Below, piece by piece: positions 18,344 through 26,592 of a DNA stretch of 64,000 nt; positions within the stretch are counted from its first letter, which is position 1, and each line of letters begins with the position of its first letter. The DNA comes from Paucisalibacillus globulus DSM 18846 (lineage in GTDB: Bacteria > Bacillota > Bacilli > Bacillales > Amphibacillaceae). The stretch covers positions 1-64,000 of the forward strand of contig NZ_AXVK01000021.1 of assembly GCF_000482485.1 (NCBI RefSeq), in the 5' to 3' direction. The notes under the pieces were generated by a model that was not told where the DNA came from, did no database searches, and was given only the letters and a program-made list of their open reading frames with translations. The position numbers and the translations under genes were made by a program.

Positions 18344-18481
18344 TTAACAAACAAACATGCTCATTGTACTTGCTATGGTATTTGAACAGCAAACAAACAT
18401 ACTATTTGTTGAGAAAAATAACCCGTCTGGAGAAGCAGACTTTTTTAAATCCATCGCTTGTAGACTTAAAACTTTACTCAA
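18344..18481 (-). CDS. Class III lanthipeptide precursor 2 (45 aa)
   Basis: A 45-residue peptide gene with a TTG start preceded by GAGGAGGG eight bases upstream. The leader begins MSKVLSLQAMDLKKS. The core has S24-x2-S27-x3-C31 followed by C32, then S38-x2-S41-x3-C45 at the very end. The S-x2-S-x3-C-C arrangement followed by a second S-x2-S-x3-C closely resembles the known labyrinthopeptin core pattern. The motifs S-T-N-S-M-F-V-C and S-T-M-S-M-F-V-C are near repeats of each other. The gene lies 21 bases after precursor 1 and 53 bases before lanKC. Confidence 0.85.
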   Translation of the reverse strand: MSKVLSLQAMDLKKSASPDGLFFSTNSMFVCCSNTIASTMSMFVC

Positions 18482-18502
18482 AATGTTTCCCTCCTCAACA
18501 AT

Positions 18503-18637
18503 TTAATTCTCTGGTACACACAAGAATAGGCTTAATGTACTTTCTTTCTTACAAACGAAACTTAGGTTCGACGTTAGACCACCGAAGAAAGATTGTTCCA
18601 TCTTTTGTAGTTTAAGAACCTTTTCCATGTTATTCAT
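18503..18637 (-). CDS. Class III lanthipeptide precursor 1 (44 aa)
   Basis: A 44-residue peptide gene with a strong site (AAAAGGAGGG) seven bases before ATG 18637. The leader is MNNMEKVLKLQKMEQ. The core contains S23-x2-S26-x2-C29 and S33-x2-S36-x3-C40, the same spacing as precursor 3, followed by the short tail VPEN. It is the first peptide gene of the operon, 54 bases downstream of the protease gene. High predicted translation fits a precursor role. Confidence 0.85.
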   Translation of the reverse strand: MNNMEKVLKLQKMEQSFFGGLTSNLSFVCKKESTLSLFLCVPEN

Positions 18638-18691
18638 CCATCATCCCTCCTTTTATTGCTTTATATATATGAATTTACTAGGATGTACAAA

Positions 18692-19333
18692 TTAGTATTT
18701 ATGGATAACAATATCGGACGAAATAGTATCCTGACACATGCTAGTTAGATACGCTTGTTCTAGTACATCCCCCCAGTAAGGGCCCCAAATCATATTTTTA
18801 ACCGACTTAAAACTTAGACTGGATACGGAATTCTGTATATATTCACCTTCATAGTAAGTAAACCACGGTCCACCAGAAACACCGCTTTTACCCTTTGAAT
18901 AGACACCCTGCATTGTTGAGTATTTATAAATATCTTTTTCTGCCGGCCCTTTACAAATGAAAGGTAGTTTAGATGGGAATAATTTATTCTGAAAACCTAT
19001 GATGGTGTAATCTAATTCTCTTGGAAGATTAAACCTGAGTGTGATTGAAAGCTGATTGTAGTCAATTCCCTGGTTCCAATTATTTAAAATAATGAAGCCA
19101 GTATCATAGTCAACTATTCCTTGTTCCGCCCAGCCTTTTGGAACAATTGCCATTAAAGGAGAAAGTCTAGAAGTAAAATTATTATAGTAAGGTAAAAATG
19201 CTATATTCTCATAAAACTTTTGTTCTTCCCAATCAAATAGACAGTGGGCGGCAGTAGCTACGATTGGTAAGTGATTAGACTTTACTAAACTACCACTTCC
19301 AATTGATTTTTTACCATTAATCCAAAACTCCAC
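18692..19333 (-). CDS. Trypsin/chymotrypsin-fold serine protease; candidate leader peptidase
   Basis: A 213-residue S1-type protease domain from GTG 19333. The catalytic triad is H30 in IVATAAHC, probably D77 in VDYDTGFI and S153 in GVSGGPW. It has no signal peptide or membrane segment, unusual for bacterial S1 proteases, which are mostly secreted. It lies directly upstream of and co-oriented with the three lanthipeptide precursors and lanKC, so it is a good candidate for removing leader peptides. Most class III clusters lack a dedicated protease. The GTG start has no clear ribosome binding site. The frame stays open upstream to 19405, where GGAGG (19399-19403) precedes two ATT codons (19393 and 19390), so a rare ATT start or a longer N-terminus is possible. 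Confidence 0.8.
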   Translation of the reverse strand: MEFWINGKKSIGSGSLVKSNHLPIVATAAHCLFDWEEQKFYENIAFLPYYNNFTSRLSPLMAIVPKGWAEQGIVDYDTGFIILNNWNQGIDYNQLSITLRFNLPRELDYTIIGFQNKLFPSKLPFICKGPAEKDIYKYSTMQGVYSKGKSGVSGGPWFTYYEGEYIQNSVSSLSFKSVKNMIWGPYWGDVLEQAYLTSMCQDTISSDIVIHKY

Positions 19334-19669
19334 TTTACCTAAACAGTTATATAGATTATTAGTTTTAGTTGAAAAGTAATTGGTAGGAATAATATCAGCC
19401 TCCGGTCAAATTAGAAAACTTGCATTAGCTGGTTTTTTCGAATGTGTTCGTTTTTCTTATGCAGGTAGGAAGGATTTATAACTTTTCTTACACCAAAAAA
19501 ATGGTAAGTACAATTATTCGTAAGAGGTGAAAACGGAAGGTTAATAATTTTCTTAACTTATTGGCAAATCAATTATCAAACATTAACCTAAAATTGTCAA
19601 CAGTGGAAGGATAATACAATATTGCCATTTTTTTCAAGTGTTAAATTAGGATAAAAGGAGGAAAGAGAA
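19334..19669. other. Divergent promoter region of the lanthipeptide locus
   Basis: A 336-base AT-rich gap between the protease gene (minus) and the exporter gene (plus). It contains an R3-like repeat (about 19434-19495). Promoters for both transcripts should lie here, but I cannot pick out convincing hexamers. Confidence 0.5.
19434..19495. repeat. R3-like repeat, inverted orientation
   Basis: GAATGTGTTCGTTTTTCTTATG followed by GGAAGGATTTATAACTTTTC is the reverse complement of the R3 arrangement (CATAAGAAAAAC, then CATTCG). Confidence 0.5.
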
Positions 19670-21445
19670 ATGAAATTACTAAAAAATAGGGACTTAGGAA
19701 TTAAGAAGTTCCGTAATAAAATCAGGGAGTATTTTCCTAATAAGTGGTTACTTTGGTTAGCTACAACACTGATTATTCTTCAAGCAGGGTTTTCATTAGC
19801 GGTTCCGTACTTAACCATGAATTTTATCGATAATATGTCTTCTTTAGCTACTTTGGATATAACGACTATTTTATTAATTGGGGCAGTATTCTTATTGCAA
19901 CTGATTATATCTTCTTTTTCTTTATATATGTTGACACGTATAGGAGAACAAATAGCATTATCTTTAAGAAGTAAAACCTGGAATAAGATTTTGGAATTGC
20001 CTATTCCATTTTTTGATAGCAATTCCTCTGGAAGTTTAATGAGCAGAATTACGAATGATATATTAATCATTAAAGAGTTTATGGTTTCTCAGCTAATCCC
20101 TTTTTTCTCGGGTTTTATTTCGATTGTTGGATCGATTATTTTTCTATTAGTGCTAGATACTAAAATGACATTATTAATTTTTGTTATTATTCCGGTTATT
20201 ATGATTGTAATTACACCCTTTGGTAGGAAGATGTATACTATATCACGTTCTCTTCAAGATGAAACTGCCTCATTCCAAGGTGAATTAGGCCGTGTATTAA
20301 CTGATATACGATTGGTTAAATCGTCATTGGCAGAGAAACACGAAAAAGAAACGGGCCACATTCGAATAAAAAGCTTATTTCGTTATGGGATTAAAGAAGG
20401 TAAAATAAACGCTATCATACAACCTTTATCCATGAGTCTAATGTTGGTTACTTTATTATTGATATTTGGATATGGAAGTATTCGTGTTTCAGCAGGGACT
20501 TTATCGGCGGGAACCTTGGTGGCAATCATCTTTTACTTATTCCAGATATCAGTCCCAATATCAACCATGACACGTTTCTTCACTGAATTTAAGAAGGCGC
20601 AGGGTGCGACAGAACGTATAGGTGAAATCCATTCTCTGCAATCGGAAGAAGCTTCAACACAGTTAGGTCAGAGAATCCCTGATAATCACCATGATACTAT
20701 AGAATTTCACAATATTTCCTTCTATTACAAAAATGGTAAAAAGGTCTTAGAGGATATAAAGTTTCAGGTAGGAGTTGGTGAAGTCACTGCATTTGTCGGA
20801 CCTAGTGGGGCAGGAAAGACAACTATCTTTTCTTTATTAGAACGGTTTTATCAACCAGAAAAGGGAGAAATCACCTATAAGGGAATGGCGATTAATAGAA
20901 TTCCCCTAAATGAATGGAGAAAGAAAATAGCCTATGTCTCGCAGGAGTCACCGGTAATGGATGGTACCATACTATCCAATTTAGTTTACGGACTTGATTA
21001 CTATACAGAGGAACAAGTTAAAAAAGCTATTTCGAACGCCAACTTGGAGGAGTTTATTGATTCCCTACCGGAAAAATATAATACCGAAGTTGGAGAACGG
21101 GGTGTGCGACTTTCCGGTGGTCAAAAACAGCGTATTGCAATTGCAAGAGCAATGATTAGAAATCCGGAAATATTGCTTTTAGATGAAGCGACAGCTCATC
21201 TTGATAGTAATTCTGAAAAGTTAGTTCAGGATGCGTTAGAACAATTAATGAAAGATAGAACAACCCTAATTATTGCACATAGATTATCTACTGTTAGAAA
21301 TGCTAATCAACTTATTGTCATTGAAAATGGACATATCACTGGAAAAGGTGTACATGAAGACTTATTAAAAATACATCCTCTTTATAAAGAGTTGTATGAG
21401 CAACAAACTATTCGTACAGAAGAATTAACGGAGAGTAATGTCTAA
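19670..21445 (+). CDS. ABC exporter (fused TMD-NBD), probable lanthipeptide exporter
   Basis: A 591-residue half-transporter of the BmrA/MsbA type. The transmembrane domain (about residues 25-320) has six helices. The nucleotide-binding domain (350-575) has Walker A GPSGAGKTT, Q-loop YVSQES, signature LSGGQKQR, Walker B ILLLDEATAHLD and the switch histidine in IIAHRLST. There is no N-terminal C39 peptidase domain, so it cannot cut double-glycine leaders itself, consistent with a separate protease. AAAAGGAGGAAAG lies just before the ATG. Divergent from the protease-precursor-lanKC operon, it probably exports the product and may also give self-protection. Class III clusters usually carry such exporters. 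A strong terminator follows. Confidence 0.88.
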   Translation: MKLLKNRDLGIKKFRNKIREYFPNKWLLWLATTLIILQAGFSLAVPYLTMNFIDNMSSLATLDITTILLIGAVFLLQLIISSFSLYMLTRIGEQIALSLRSKTWNKILELPIPFFDSNSSGSLMSRITNDILIIKEFMVSQLIPFFSGFISIVGSIIFLLVLDTKMTLLIFVIIPVIMIVITPFGRKMYTISRSLQDETASFQGELGRVLTDIRLVKSSLAEKHEKETGHIRIKSLFRYGIKEGKINAIIQPLSMSLMLVTLLLIFGYGSIRVSAGTLSAGTLVAIIFYLFQISVPISTMTRFFTEFKKAQGATERIGEIHSLQSEEASTQLGQRIPDNHHDTIEFHNISFYYKNGKKVLEDIKFQVGVGEVTAFVGPSGAGKTTIFSLLERFYQPEKGEITYKGMAINRIPLNEWRKKIAYVSQESPVMDGTILSNLVYGLDYYTEEQVKKAISNANLEEFIDSLPEKYNTEVGERGVRLSGGQKQRIAIARAMIRNPEILLLDEATAHLDSNSEKLVQDALEQLMKDRTTLIIAHRLSTVRNANQLIVIENGHITGKGVHEDLLKIHPLYKELYEQQTIRTEELTESNV

Positions 21446-21454
21446 TTACAAAAA

Positions 21455-21500
21455 TAAAAGGAAAAAGCATTCATTGCAATAAGATTGCTTTTTCCTTATT
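21455..21500. terminator. Terminator after the ABC exporter
   Basis: AAAGGAAAAAGCA pairs with TGCTTTTTCCTT around a 16-base loop. The T-run belongs to the right arm. It also serves the convergent lipoprotein gene. Confidence 0.8.
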
Positions 21501-21536
21501 GATTATCTACTCATATAATTTTGAATTGAGATGGTG

Positions 21537-21977
21537 CTAATGATTAGAAAGGTACTCCACAACTTCCTCAGGAGCCTTAAACACCAAGTTAAACTTACTC
21601 CATTTTAGTTCTATATAAGGTAAATCATGATAAGTAATTAACGAAGCTACCTGTTTTAACTCTTTGTCTTTATTTGATTCCCCAAAATTAATCGTTTCCT
21701 GTTGATACAAGATATACTCCTTCATCTTCTTTTTTGATGATGGAATTTCGTCCATTTGCCACTTTTCCATTTGAAGTTTCTGGATAAATTCGGCAACTTC
21801 CTTTTTATCTTCCATGATAATAACAGGGTTTTGTTCTCCAGGTACTAGTTCTGCCACTTTCTGTACACTACTCAAGCTGTCTGTCCACCCATCCTTAGAA
21901 GTATTATTGAACGTGCTACAACCGGCTGAAAATATACAGAGCAACAACACTAAACATAAAAAAAACTTTTTTAACAT
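21537..21977 (-). CDS. Small lipoprotein of unknown function
   Basis: A 146-residue lipoprotein: a lysine-rich start, a hydrophobic segment, and the lipobox FSAGC with Cys at about residue 20. The mature part is soluble and charged, with no family that I recognise. I chose ATG 21977, since GGGGG lies just upstream; the frame from 21992 has no such signal. It is convergent with the lanthipeptide exporter. A LanI-like immunity lipoprotein is conceivable from position alone, but opposite orientation and lack of motif make this weak. Confidence 0.65.
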   Translation of the reverse strand: MLKKFFLCLVLLLCIFSAGCSTFNNTSKDGWTDSLSSVQKVAELVPGEQNPVIIMEDKKEVAEFIQKLQMEKWQMDEIPSSKKKMKEYILYQQETINFGESNKDKELKQVASLITYHDLPYIELKWSKFNLVFKAPEEVVEYLSNH

Positions 21978-22353
21978 TTTTCCCCCATCCATCCTTTCTT
22001 ATGCTGCTTGTTTTGAAGAAAGTGATCCATCGTTTCATTCATATTTGGCTTTTATTATTTCTAGAATCATCGTATTGAATCCTCTTTTCTTTTGAAAAAT
22101 AGTAGATTGGAACCATACTTGAAACTTATTTAATTTGAACTGATTCTAAAACATTATTTGTAGACATTACTTCTTTTACTGGTGTTTCAGAACAGGTGTT
22201 TATGTTCGAAAACGTCAAGGAATGAGGAAGTCTCATCAATTAGCTATTCAATGAAATAAACCAATCCATAGAATAATAAATAAATTTACAAAATATTATG
22301 ATGAAACGTGGTATGCTAAAAAAAGGTAATTCATATAAAAAAGGAGATTAGCC
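21978..22353. other. Intergenic region without a recognisable gene
   Basis: A 376-base AT-rich gap between divergent genes. I see no gene, repeat or clear hexamer pair in it. Confidence 0.5.
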
Positions 22354-22947
22354 ATGAGAGAAAAGCTATTCCAGTATATGGCGGCATACACTAACCTTAC
22401 AGAAGCGGAGCAACGATCTATTATCAAAGCACTGGATGTCCGTGAAATAGCCAAAGGCACCTACCTTACAAGACAAGGATATACGTTAGACTCAACGATA
22501 TGTTACTTCATATTAGCAGGTTGTGTACGGCAATATCACATTGATGAGAGGGGGAAAGAAATCACAACCAGTTTTTTCACAGAAGACCATGTGATCTTGC
22601 TAGCTAACTTTGCTAAACAGGATCAAACCTCTAAATACTCCCTGACATGTATGGAAGATTGCATATTAGTAGTTGGTGATATGGAATCAGAACTGGATAT
22701 GTATCAGCAATATTCAGGACTAGAAACAATGACTCGTCGAATGATGGAAAATTATTATGGCCAGACACGGAATGAATTAGCCAACTTTATTAGTTCATCC
22801 CCAGAAGAAAGGTACAAATCCATCACGCAAAGCCGACCAGATCTTTTAACCCGTGTCCCCCAACATCAACTTGCAAGTTACTTAGGTATCACTCCAGAGT
22901 CACTAAGCCGAATTAAAAAAAGAATGCAACATACCACTTCCATATAA
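22354..22947 (+). CDS. Crp/Fnr-superfamily transcriptional regulator
   Basis: A 197-residue regulator with an N-terminal cyclic-nucleotide-binding-like beta barrel (residues 20-120; GTYLTRQGYTLDS, then FILAGCVRQY). At the C-terminus is a winged-helix segment (VPQHQLASYLGITPESLSRIKKRM) typical of the short Crp proteins of Bacteroidetes and Firmicutes. The residues that bind cAMP phosphate are not conserved, so the effector is unknown. AAAAGGAG precedes ATG 22354. It lies just ahead of the oxidoreductase-DinB pair on the same strand and may control it. Confidence 0.87.
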   Translation: MREKLFQYMAAYTNLTEAEQRSIIKALDVREIAKGTYLTRQGYTLDSTICYFILAGCVRQYHIDERGKEITTSFFTEDHVILLANFAKQDQTSKYSLTCMEDCILVVGDMESELDMYQQYSGLETMTRRMMENYYGQTRNELANFISSSPEERYKSITQSRPDLLTRVPQHQLASYLGITPESLSRIKKRMQHTTSI

Positions 22948-23026
22948 GATTTCATCTTAACTTAAGTCAATGCCAATCATAATTTTTCCAATTAAACTTG
23001 TATAAAAAGGGCTTAGGAGGATATAG

Positions 23027-24013
23027 ATGAAAGCAATTATCTCAGGTAAATATGGTGGACCAGAAACATTAGAGTTGCGAGTTGTAGCAAGGCCAAAGCT
23101 TAAACCAGATGAAGTATTAGTACGTATTCATGCATCTTCTGTCAATTATGGAAATATAGTTTTACTCAGAGGTAAACCATTTCTTGCAAGAATTGCATAT
23201 GGTCTCAAGAAACCAAAATTCCCAATCCCTGGTAGTGATTTTGCAGGTGCTGTTCAAGAAGTAGGGGAGAATGTAACTGAGTTTCAAATTGGTGATGAAG
23301 TGTATGGAGACTTATCAAGTAGTGGATGGGGTGCTTTTGCTGAATACGCTGCTGTTCCGGTGAATGCAATAACACATAAACCTAGTAATCTATCATTTGC
23401 AGAAGCGGCTGCGGTTCCCATGGCGGGGATAACAGCATTACAAGCAATACGGAATCAAGCAAAGATTGAGGCTGGGCAGAAGGTGCTGATTCAAGGTGCT
23501 TCTGGCGGAGTAGGTACCTTTGCCATACAAATTGCTAAAAGTTTTGGTGCAGAGGTGACAGCGGTAGTTAGTAGTAGAAATGTAGCTATTGCATCTGAGC
23601 TTGGCGCAGACCATGTTATAGACTATAAAAAGGAAAAAGTAACAAGCCGGGATCAGTTGTATGATTGTATCATTGGAGTAAACGGATCGGAATCTATTTC
23701 AACTTATAAGCAAATTCTTACTCCGAATGGAATCTTTGTTCATATCGGAGGAGGTTCAACTAGTAAAATGATTGAGACGATGTTTTTCGGACCATTGCTT
23801 TCTATTACAGGGAAGAAAAAATTCCATACATTTATGCATCAGCCAAAAAGAGAAGATTTAGTATGGATGCGTGAGTTGCTTGAAGCAGGTAAAGTAAAGC
23901 CAGTAATTGATAAAAGTTATGCATTAAGTGAAGTTCCTGATGCGATAAAGTATTTTGAGGAGGGGCATTCACAGGGGAAAGTGATTATTTCAATGCCATA
24001 CGAGGGGGATTAA
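23027..24013 (+). CDS. NAD(P)-dependent quinone oxidoreductase-like MDR protein
   Basis: A 328-residue medium-chain dehydrogenase/reductase. The GroES-like fold occupies residues 1-120 (PGSDFAGAVQEVG, VGDEVYGDL-like signature). The Rossmann domain has VLIQGASGGVGTFAIQIAKSFGAEV, a good A-x-x-G-x-x-G NADPH motif. The catalytic-zinc Cys/His ligands of true alcohol dehydrogenases are absent, which points to the zinc-free quinone oxidoreductase branch. GGAGG lies eight bases upstream of the ATG. The stop is one base from the next start, so it is co-transcribed with a DinB-family protein. Confidence 0.87.
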   Translation: MKAIISGKYGGPETLELRVVARPKLKPDEVLVRIHASSVNYGNIVLLRGKPFLARIAYGLKKPKFPIPGSDFAGAVQEVGENVTEFQIGDEVYGDLSSSGWGAFAEYAAVPVNAITHKPSNLSFAEAAAVPMAGITALQAIRNQAKIEAGQKVLIQGASGGVGTFAIQIAKSFGAEVTAVVSSRNVAIASELGADHVIDYKKEKVTSRDQLYDCIIGVNGSESISTYKQILTPNGIFVHIGGGSTSKMIETMFFGPLLSITGKKKFHTFMHQPKREDLVWMRELLEAGKVKPVIDKSYALSEVPDAIKYFEEGHSQGKVIISMPYEGD

Positions 24014-24014
24014 A

Positions 24015-24536
24015 ATGAGCAGCATTATTACGAAGAGTTTTGAGGAAACACGTGAAGAGCTTGTAGAGTTAGTTAGAGGGTTAAGTGATGAAGCATTTAA
24101 TGCAAAGCCAAGTGAGGATCGTTGGAGTATTGGCCAGATATACCATCACCTAGCTTTAGTAGAGTTGGCGACAGTAAAAGCCGTGCAGTGGGGCGTTAAG
24201 GAAGATAAAGATACGAAGACTGAACAGAAAAATATTAGCCCCATGCTAAATCGTAAAAAGAAATTTCCAGCACCTAAAGTTGTAGAACCTGGTGGAGGTC
24301 CTTTTGAGGTTAAGGAAATAGTAGAGATGTTGAATAATTCTAGAAAAAAATTATTGGCAACCGTTAATAGTCTGGAAGATTCTTCATCATTATACGAAAA
24401 GTCAGTAGTTCACCCAGCATTTGGATTATTGCCTTTAAACCAATGGGTAGAAGCAGTACCATTGCATGAACAACGGCATATGGAGCAGATTAAAGAAATC
24501 ATGGGGAATAATACTTCTATGCTCCTCAAGGAATAA
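24015..24536 (+). CDS. DinB-family four-helix bundle protein
   Basis: A 173-residue DinB/YfiT-like protein. The four-helix metal-binding family uses three histidines, visible here in QIYHHLALVE, in VPLHEQRHMEQI and near the middle. Members include thiol-dependent transferases and hydrolases acting on bacillithiol adducts, but most are uncharacterised. It begins one base after the oxidoreductase stop, with GAGGGGG as ribosome binding site, so the two genes form one operon. A strong terminator follows. Confidence 0.85.
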   Translation: MSSIITKSFEETREELVELVRGLSDEAFNAKPSEDRWSIGQIYHHLALVELATVKAVQWGVKEDKDTKTEQKNISPMLNRKKKFPAPKVVEPGGGPFEVKEIVEMLNNSRKKLLATVNSLEDSSSLYEKSVVHPAFGLLPLNQWVEAVPLHEQRHMEQIKEIMGNNTSMLLKE

Positions 24537-24569
24537 GTGTGGTAACACCAAGTTAAGATGAATGCATGC

Positions 24570-24600
24570 GTGCTGAGGCCTGCCTCAGCACTTTTTGTTT
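24570..24600 (+). terminator. Intrinsic terminator
   Basis: GTGCTGAGG-CCTG-CCTCAGCAC followed by TTTTTGTTTTTA. It ends the MDR-DinB operon. Confidence 0.92.
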
Positions 24601-24739
24601 TTACTTTAGAGGATTCCCTGAATCTGCGCCCAACCATTAACAGCATGCTTATTAAAAATGTGAGAAATCAAAGATTGATAATGTTATAATAAAGAATAAC
24701 TTATTTTTGAATTTTCAAATATTCGGTGAGGTAATTGCT

Positions 24740-25680
24740 ATGACTAAATCTCAGCAATCTAATAAAAAATCAATATGTATTTGGTCAAAGATACTTCTAG
24801 GCATTGTCCTTCTGTTATTTGCTTATGTAGGGGGGATGTACTTAGCATTTACAATGGAGTGAAGGGAACGATTAATGAACAAATCTATCAACCTGTGCCT
24901 TCCATTGATCAAATTGAATCAGAGGAGAAATTGATTAAGAAGGAACTAATCCATGTTCTACTTCTAGGTATAAATAAACAATACGGTGGTACAGGGAGAG
25001 CGGAATCACTCCTTGTTTTAACACTTAATCCAAAGACGGAATCCATGAATTTAATCACTATTCCGCGGGATACGCGTGCTGTAATGGTTGGTAAAGATAT
25101 GGAGGATAAAATTAATAATGCATACGCTTATGGTGGCCCAGCTATGGCGATTGAGTCCGTTGAAAATCTATTAGATCTGGAACTAGATTATTATGTTCAA
25201 CTTAACCTTTCTGGAGTAAAAGGCTTAATCGATGGACTTGGTGGAATTACGATTGACAATGAGCTGGAGATAGAAGTAGAAGAGGCAGACTTAAAGTTAA
25301 CACCCGGTGAACTTCATTTAAGTGGTTCACAAGCGTACAGGTATGTTGAGATGCTCTATAGTTATCAGGGGGATGAAATAGACTCGACCGGGTTGCAGGA
25401 TCAAATACTCGAGGCAATTATTCTCAAAGGAACTTCTACAATTACTATTAATAAATTAGAAACATTTGCCAAATTTTTAGTTGACAATATAACAACCAAC
25501 TTGGATTTTAATAGCATGGAGTATTTGTTGCAAAACTATACTGATGTACAGAAACATATCACGGAGTATACGCTAAATGGCAATGAAATGGAGATTGATG
25601 ATGTTAACTATTTAATTCTTCCAGATGAGGAAATTGAGAAGGTGCATCAAATGATGGAGGAATCCGATACAGAGATTTAG
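24740..25680 (+). pseudogene. LytR-CpsA-Psr family gene with a frameshift
   Basis: LCP proteins transfer teichoic acids or other glycopolymers onto peptidoglycan. The natural start is ATG 24740 (GGTGAGG eight bases upstream). It encodes a charged N-terminus and one membrane helix (KILLGIVLLLFAYVGGMYLAF) and then stops at TGA 24860. The rest continues in the -1 frame: YNGVKGTINEQIY, then LLGINKQYGGTGRAESLLVLTLNP, ITIPRDTRAVM, INNAYAYGGPAMAIESVE, LIDGLGGI and GSQAYRYVE, all LCP-domain landmarks. Adding one T to the T-run at 24848-24850 restores a continuous protein. This is either a recent one-base deletion or a sequencing error. The domain is otherwise intact, although the last conserved Arg-rich motif reads SYQGDEIDSTGLQDQI rather than the usual R-x-D-P-x-G-D-x-x-R-x-x-R-Q form. 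Confidence 0.8.
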
Positions 25681-25909
25681 AAAACGGGATATGGAAGCAG
25701 TGAAAGCTTTAAGTGCACATAACGAATCTACTTGAAATTCATTTGGAGAATTGATACTTTTTCTCGATGTAGTTTATTTGCGGAATGATGATGCTAGTGT
25801 AATTAGAAAATATATTTTAAAAAAGACTACTTTAATTAATAATTCCATACTAAATTGCTAAAACTAGAAAGAACTTTAAATAACATCAAATAGCAAAGGA
25901 ATGATTAGT

Positions 25910-26455
25910 TTGGCAAAAGTAGGTATTGTCGTAGGTAGTATTAGAAACAACTCTTTTTCTCAACAAATTGCGGATAATGTGGCACCATTATTCCCTGATG
26001 GATTTGAGACGGAATTTATAGAAATCGCTAATTTGCCGTTATATAATCAGGATTATGATGAAAACTCTCCTGCGGAATATACGACTTTTCGCGATAAAGT
26101 AAAAAGTGTAGATGCGGTTCTTTTTGTTACCCCGGAACATAACCGCAGTGTTCCTGCTGCATTAAAAAATGCACTGGATGTAGCATCACGTCCATGGGGA
26201 CAGAATGTATGGGACGGTAAACCAGCAGCGGTTATTAGCCAATCAATTAGTGGATTAAGTGGATTTGGAGCAAACCACCATCTCCGTCAAACTCTTGCAT
26301 TTTTGAACATGCCAATCGTTCAACAACCGGAAGTATATCTTGCTAATTCACAAGACCTGGTGGACGGTAGTGGGAAAATTACCAATGAAGGAACAATTGA
26401 ATTCCTGCAAGGCTTTGTTAATACGTTTGTTGATTTAATTAAGAAATTCAACTAG
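25910..26455 (+). CDS. NADPH-dependent FMN reductase
   Basis: A 181-residue flavodoxin-fold reductase. The FMN phosphate loop is VGSIRNNSFSQQIA. The ring contact is in TPEHNRSVPAALKNALDVASRP, the P-E-Y/H-N-x-S-x-P signature of this family, and a GLSGFGANHHLRQTLAFL segment follows. It reduces FMN, quinones or azo compounds with NAD(P)H, as dimers or tetramers. I chose TTG 25910, nine bases after AAAGGA. ATG 25901 would touch that site directly. The 229 bases upstream contain no gene. Confidence 0.88.
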   Translation: MAKVGIVVGSIRNNSFSQQIADNVAPLFPDGFETEFIEIANLPLYNQDYDENSPAEYTTFRDKVKSVDAVLFVTPEHNRSVPAALKNALDVASRPWGQNVWDGKPAAVISQSISGLSGFGANHHLRQTLAFLNMPIVQQPEVYLANSQDLVDGSGKITNEGTIEFLQGFVNTFVDLIKKFN

Positions 26456-26460
26456 AAAGA

Positions 26461-26590
26461 ACCAAGGGGACAGGTTCCTTGGCTGGTAGTTAGGAAAGTA
26501 TAAAAACTTTCCGCCGACATAAGAAAAACTAATATATTCGCTTGGGACTGAGCGAATGCGAGTTTTTCTAAAAACAAATCTGTCCCCTAT
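26461..26590. repeat. R3 repeat nested within an R1 repeat
   Basis: An R1 arm (AAGGGGACAGGTTCCTTGGC, 26464-26483) is followed by a complete R3 unit (about 26487-26574) and then the remains of the opposite R1 arm (CTGTCCCCT). The R3 unit contains GGAAAG/CTTTCC and AGAAAAACT/AGTTTTTCT pairs and CGCTTGGGACTGAGCG as inner hairpin. It sits between convergent genes. Confidence 0.7.
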
Positions 26591-26592
26591 AA

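Noticed and set aside
18105-18347. Plus-strand frame over the lanKC start
   Set aside because: Antisense to the synthetase and to precursor 2; no ribosome binding site.
22285-22317. Sigma-A promoter for the Crp-family gene
   Set aside because: TTTACA and TATGCT are 21 bases apart, too far for a normal promoter.
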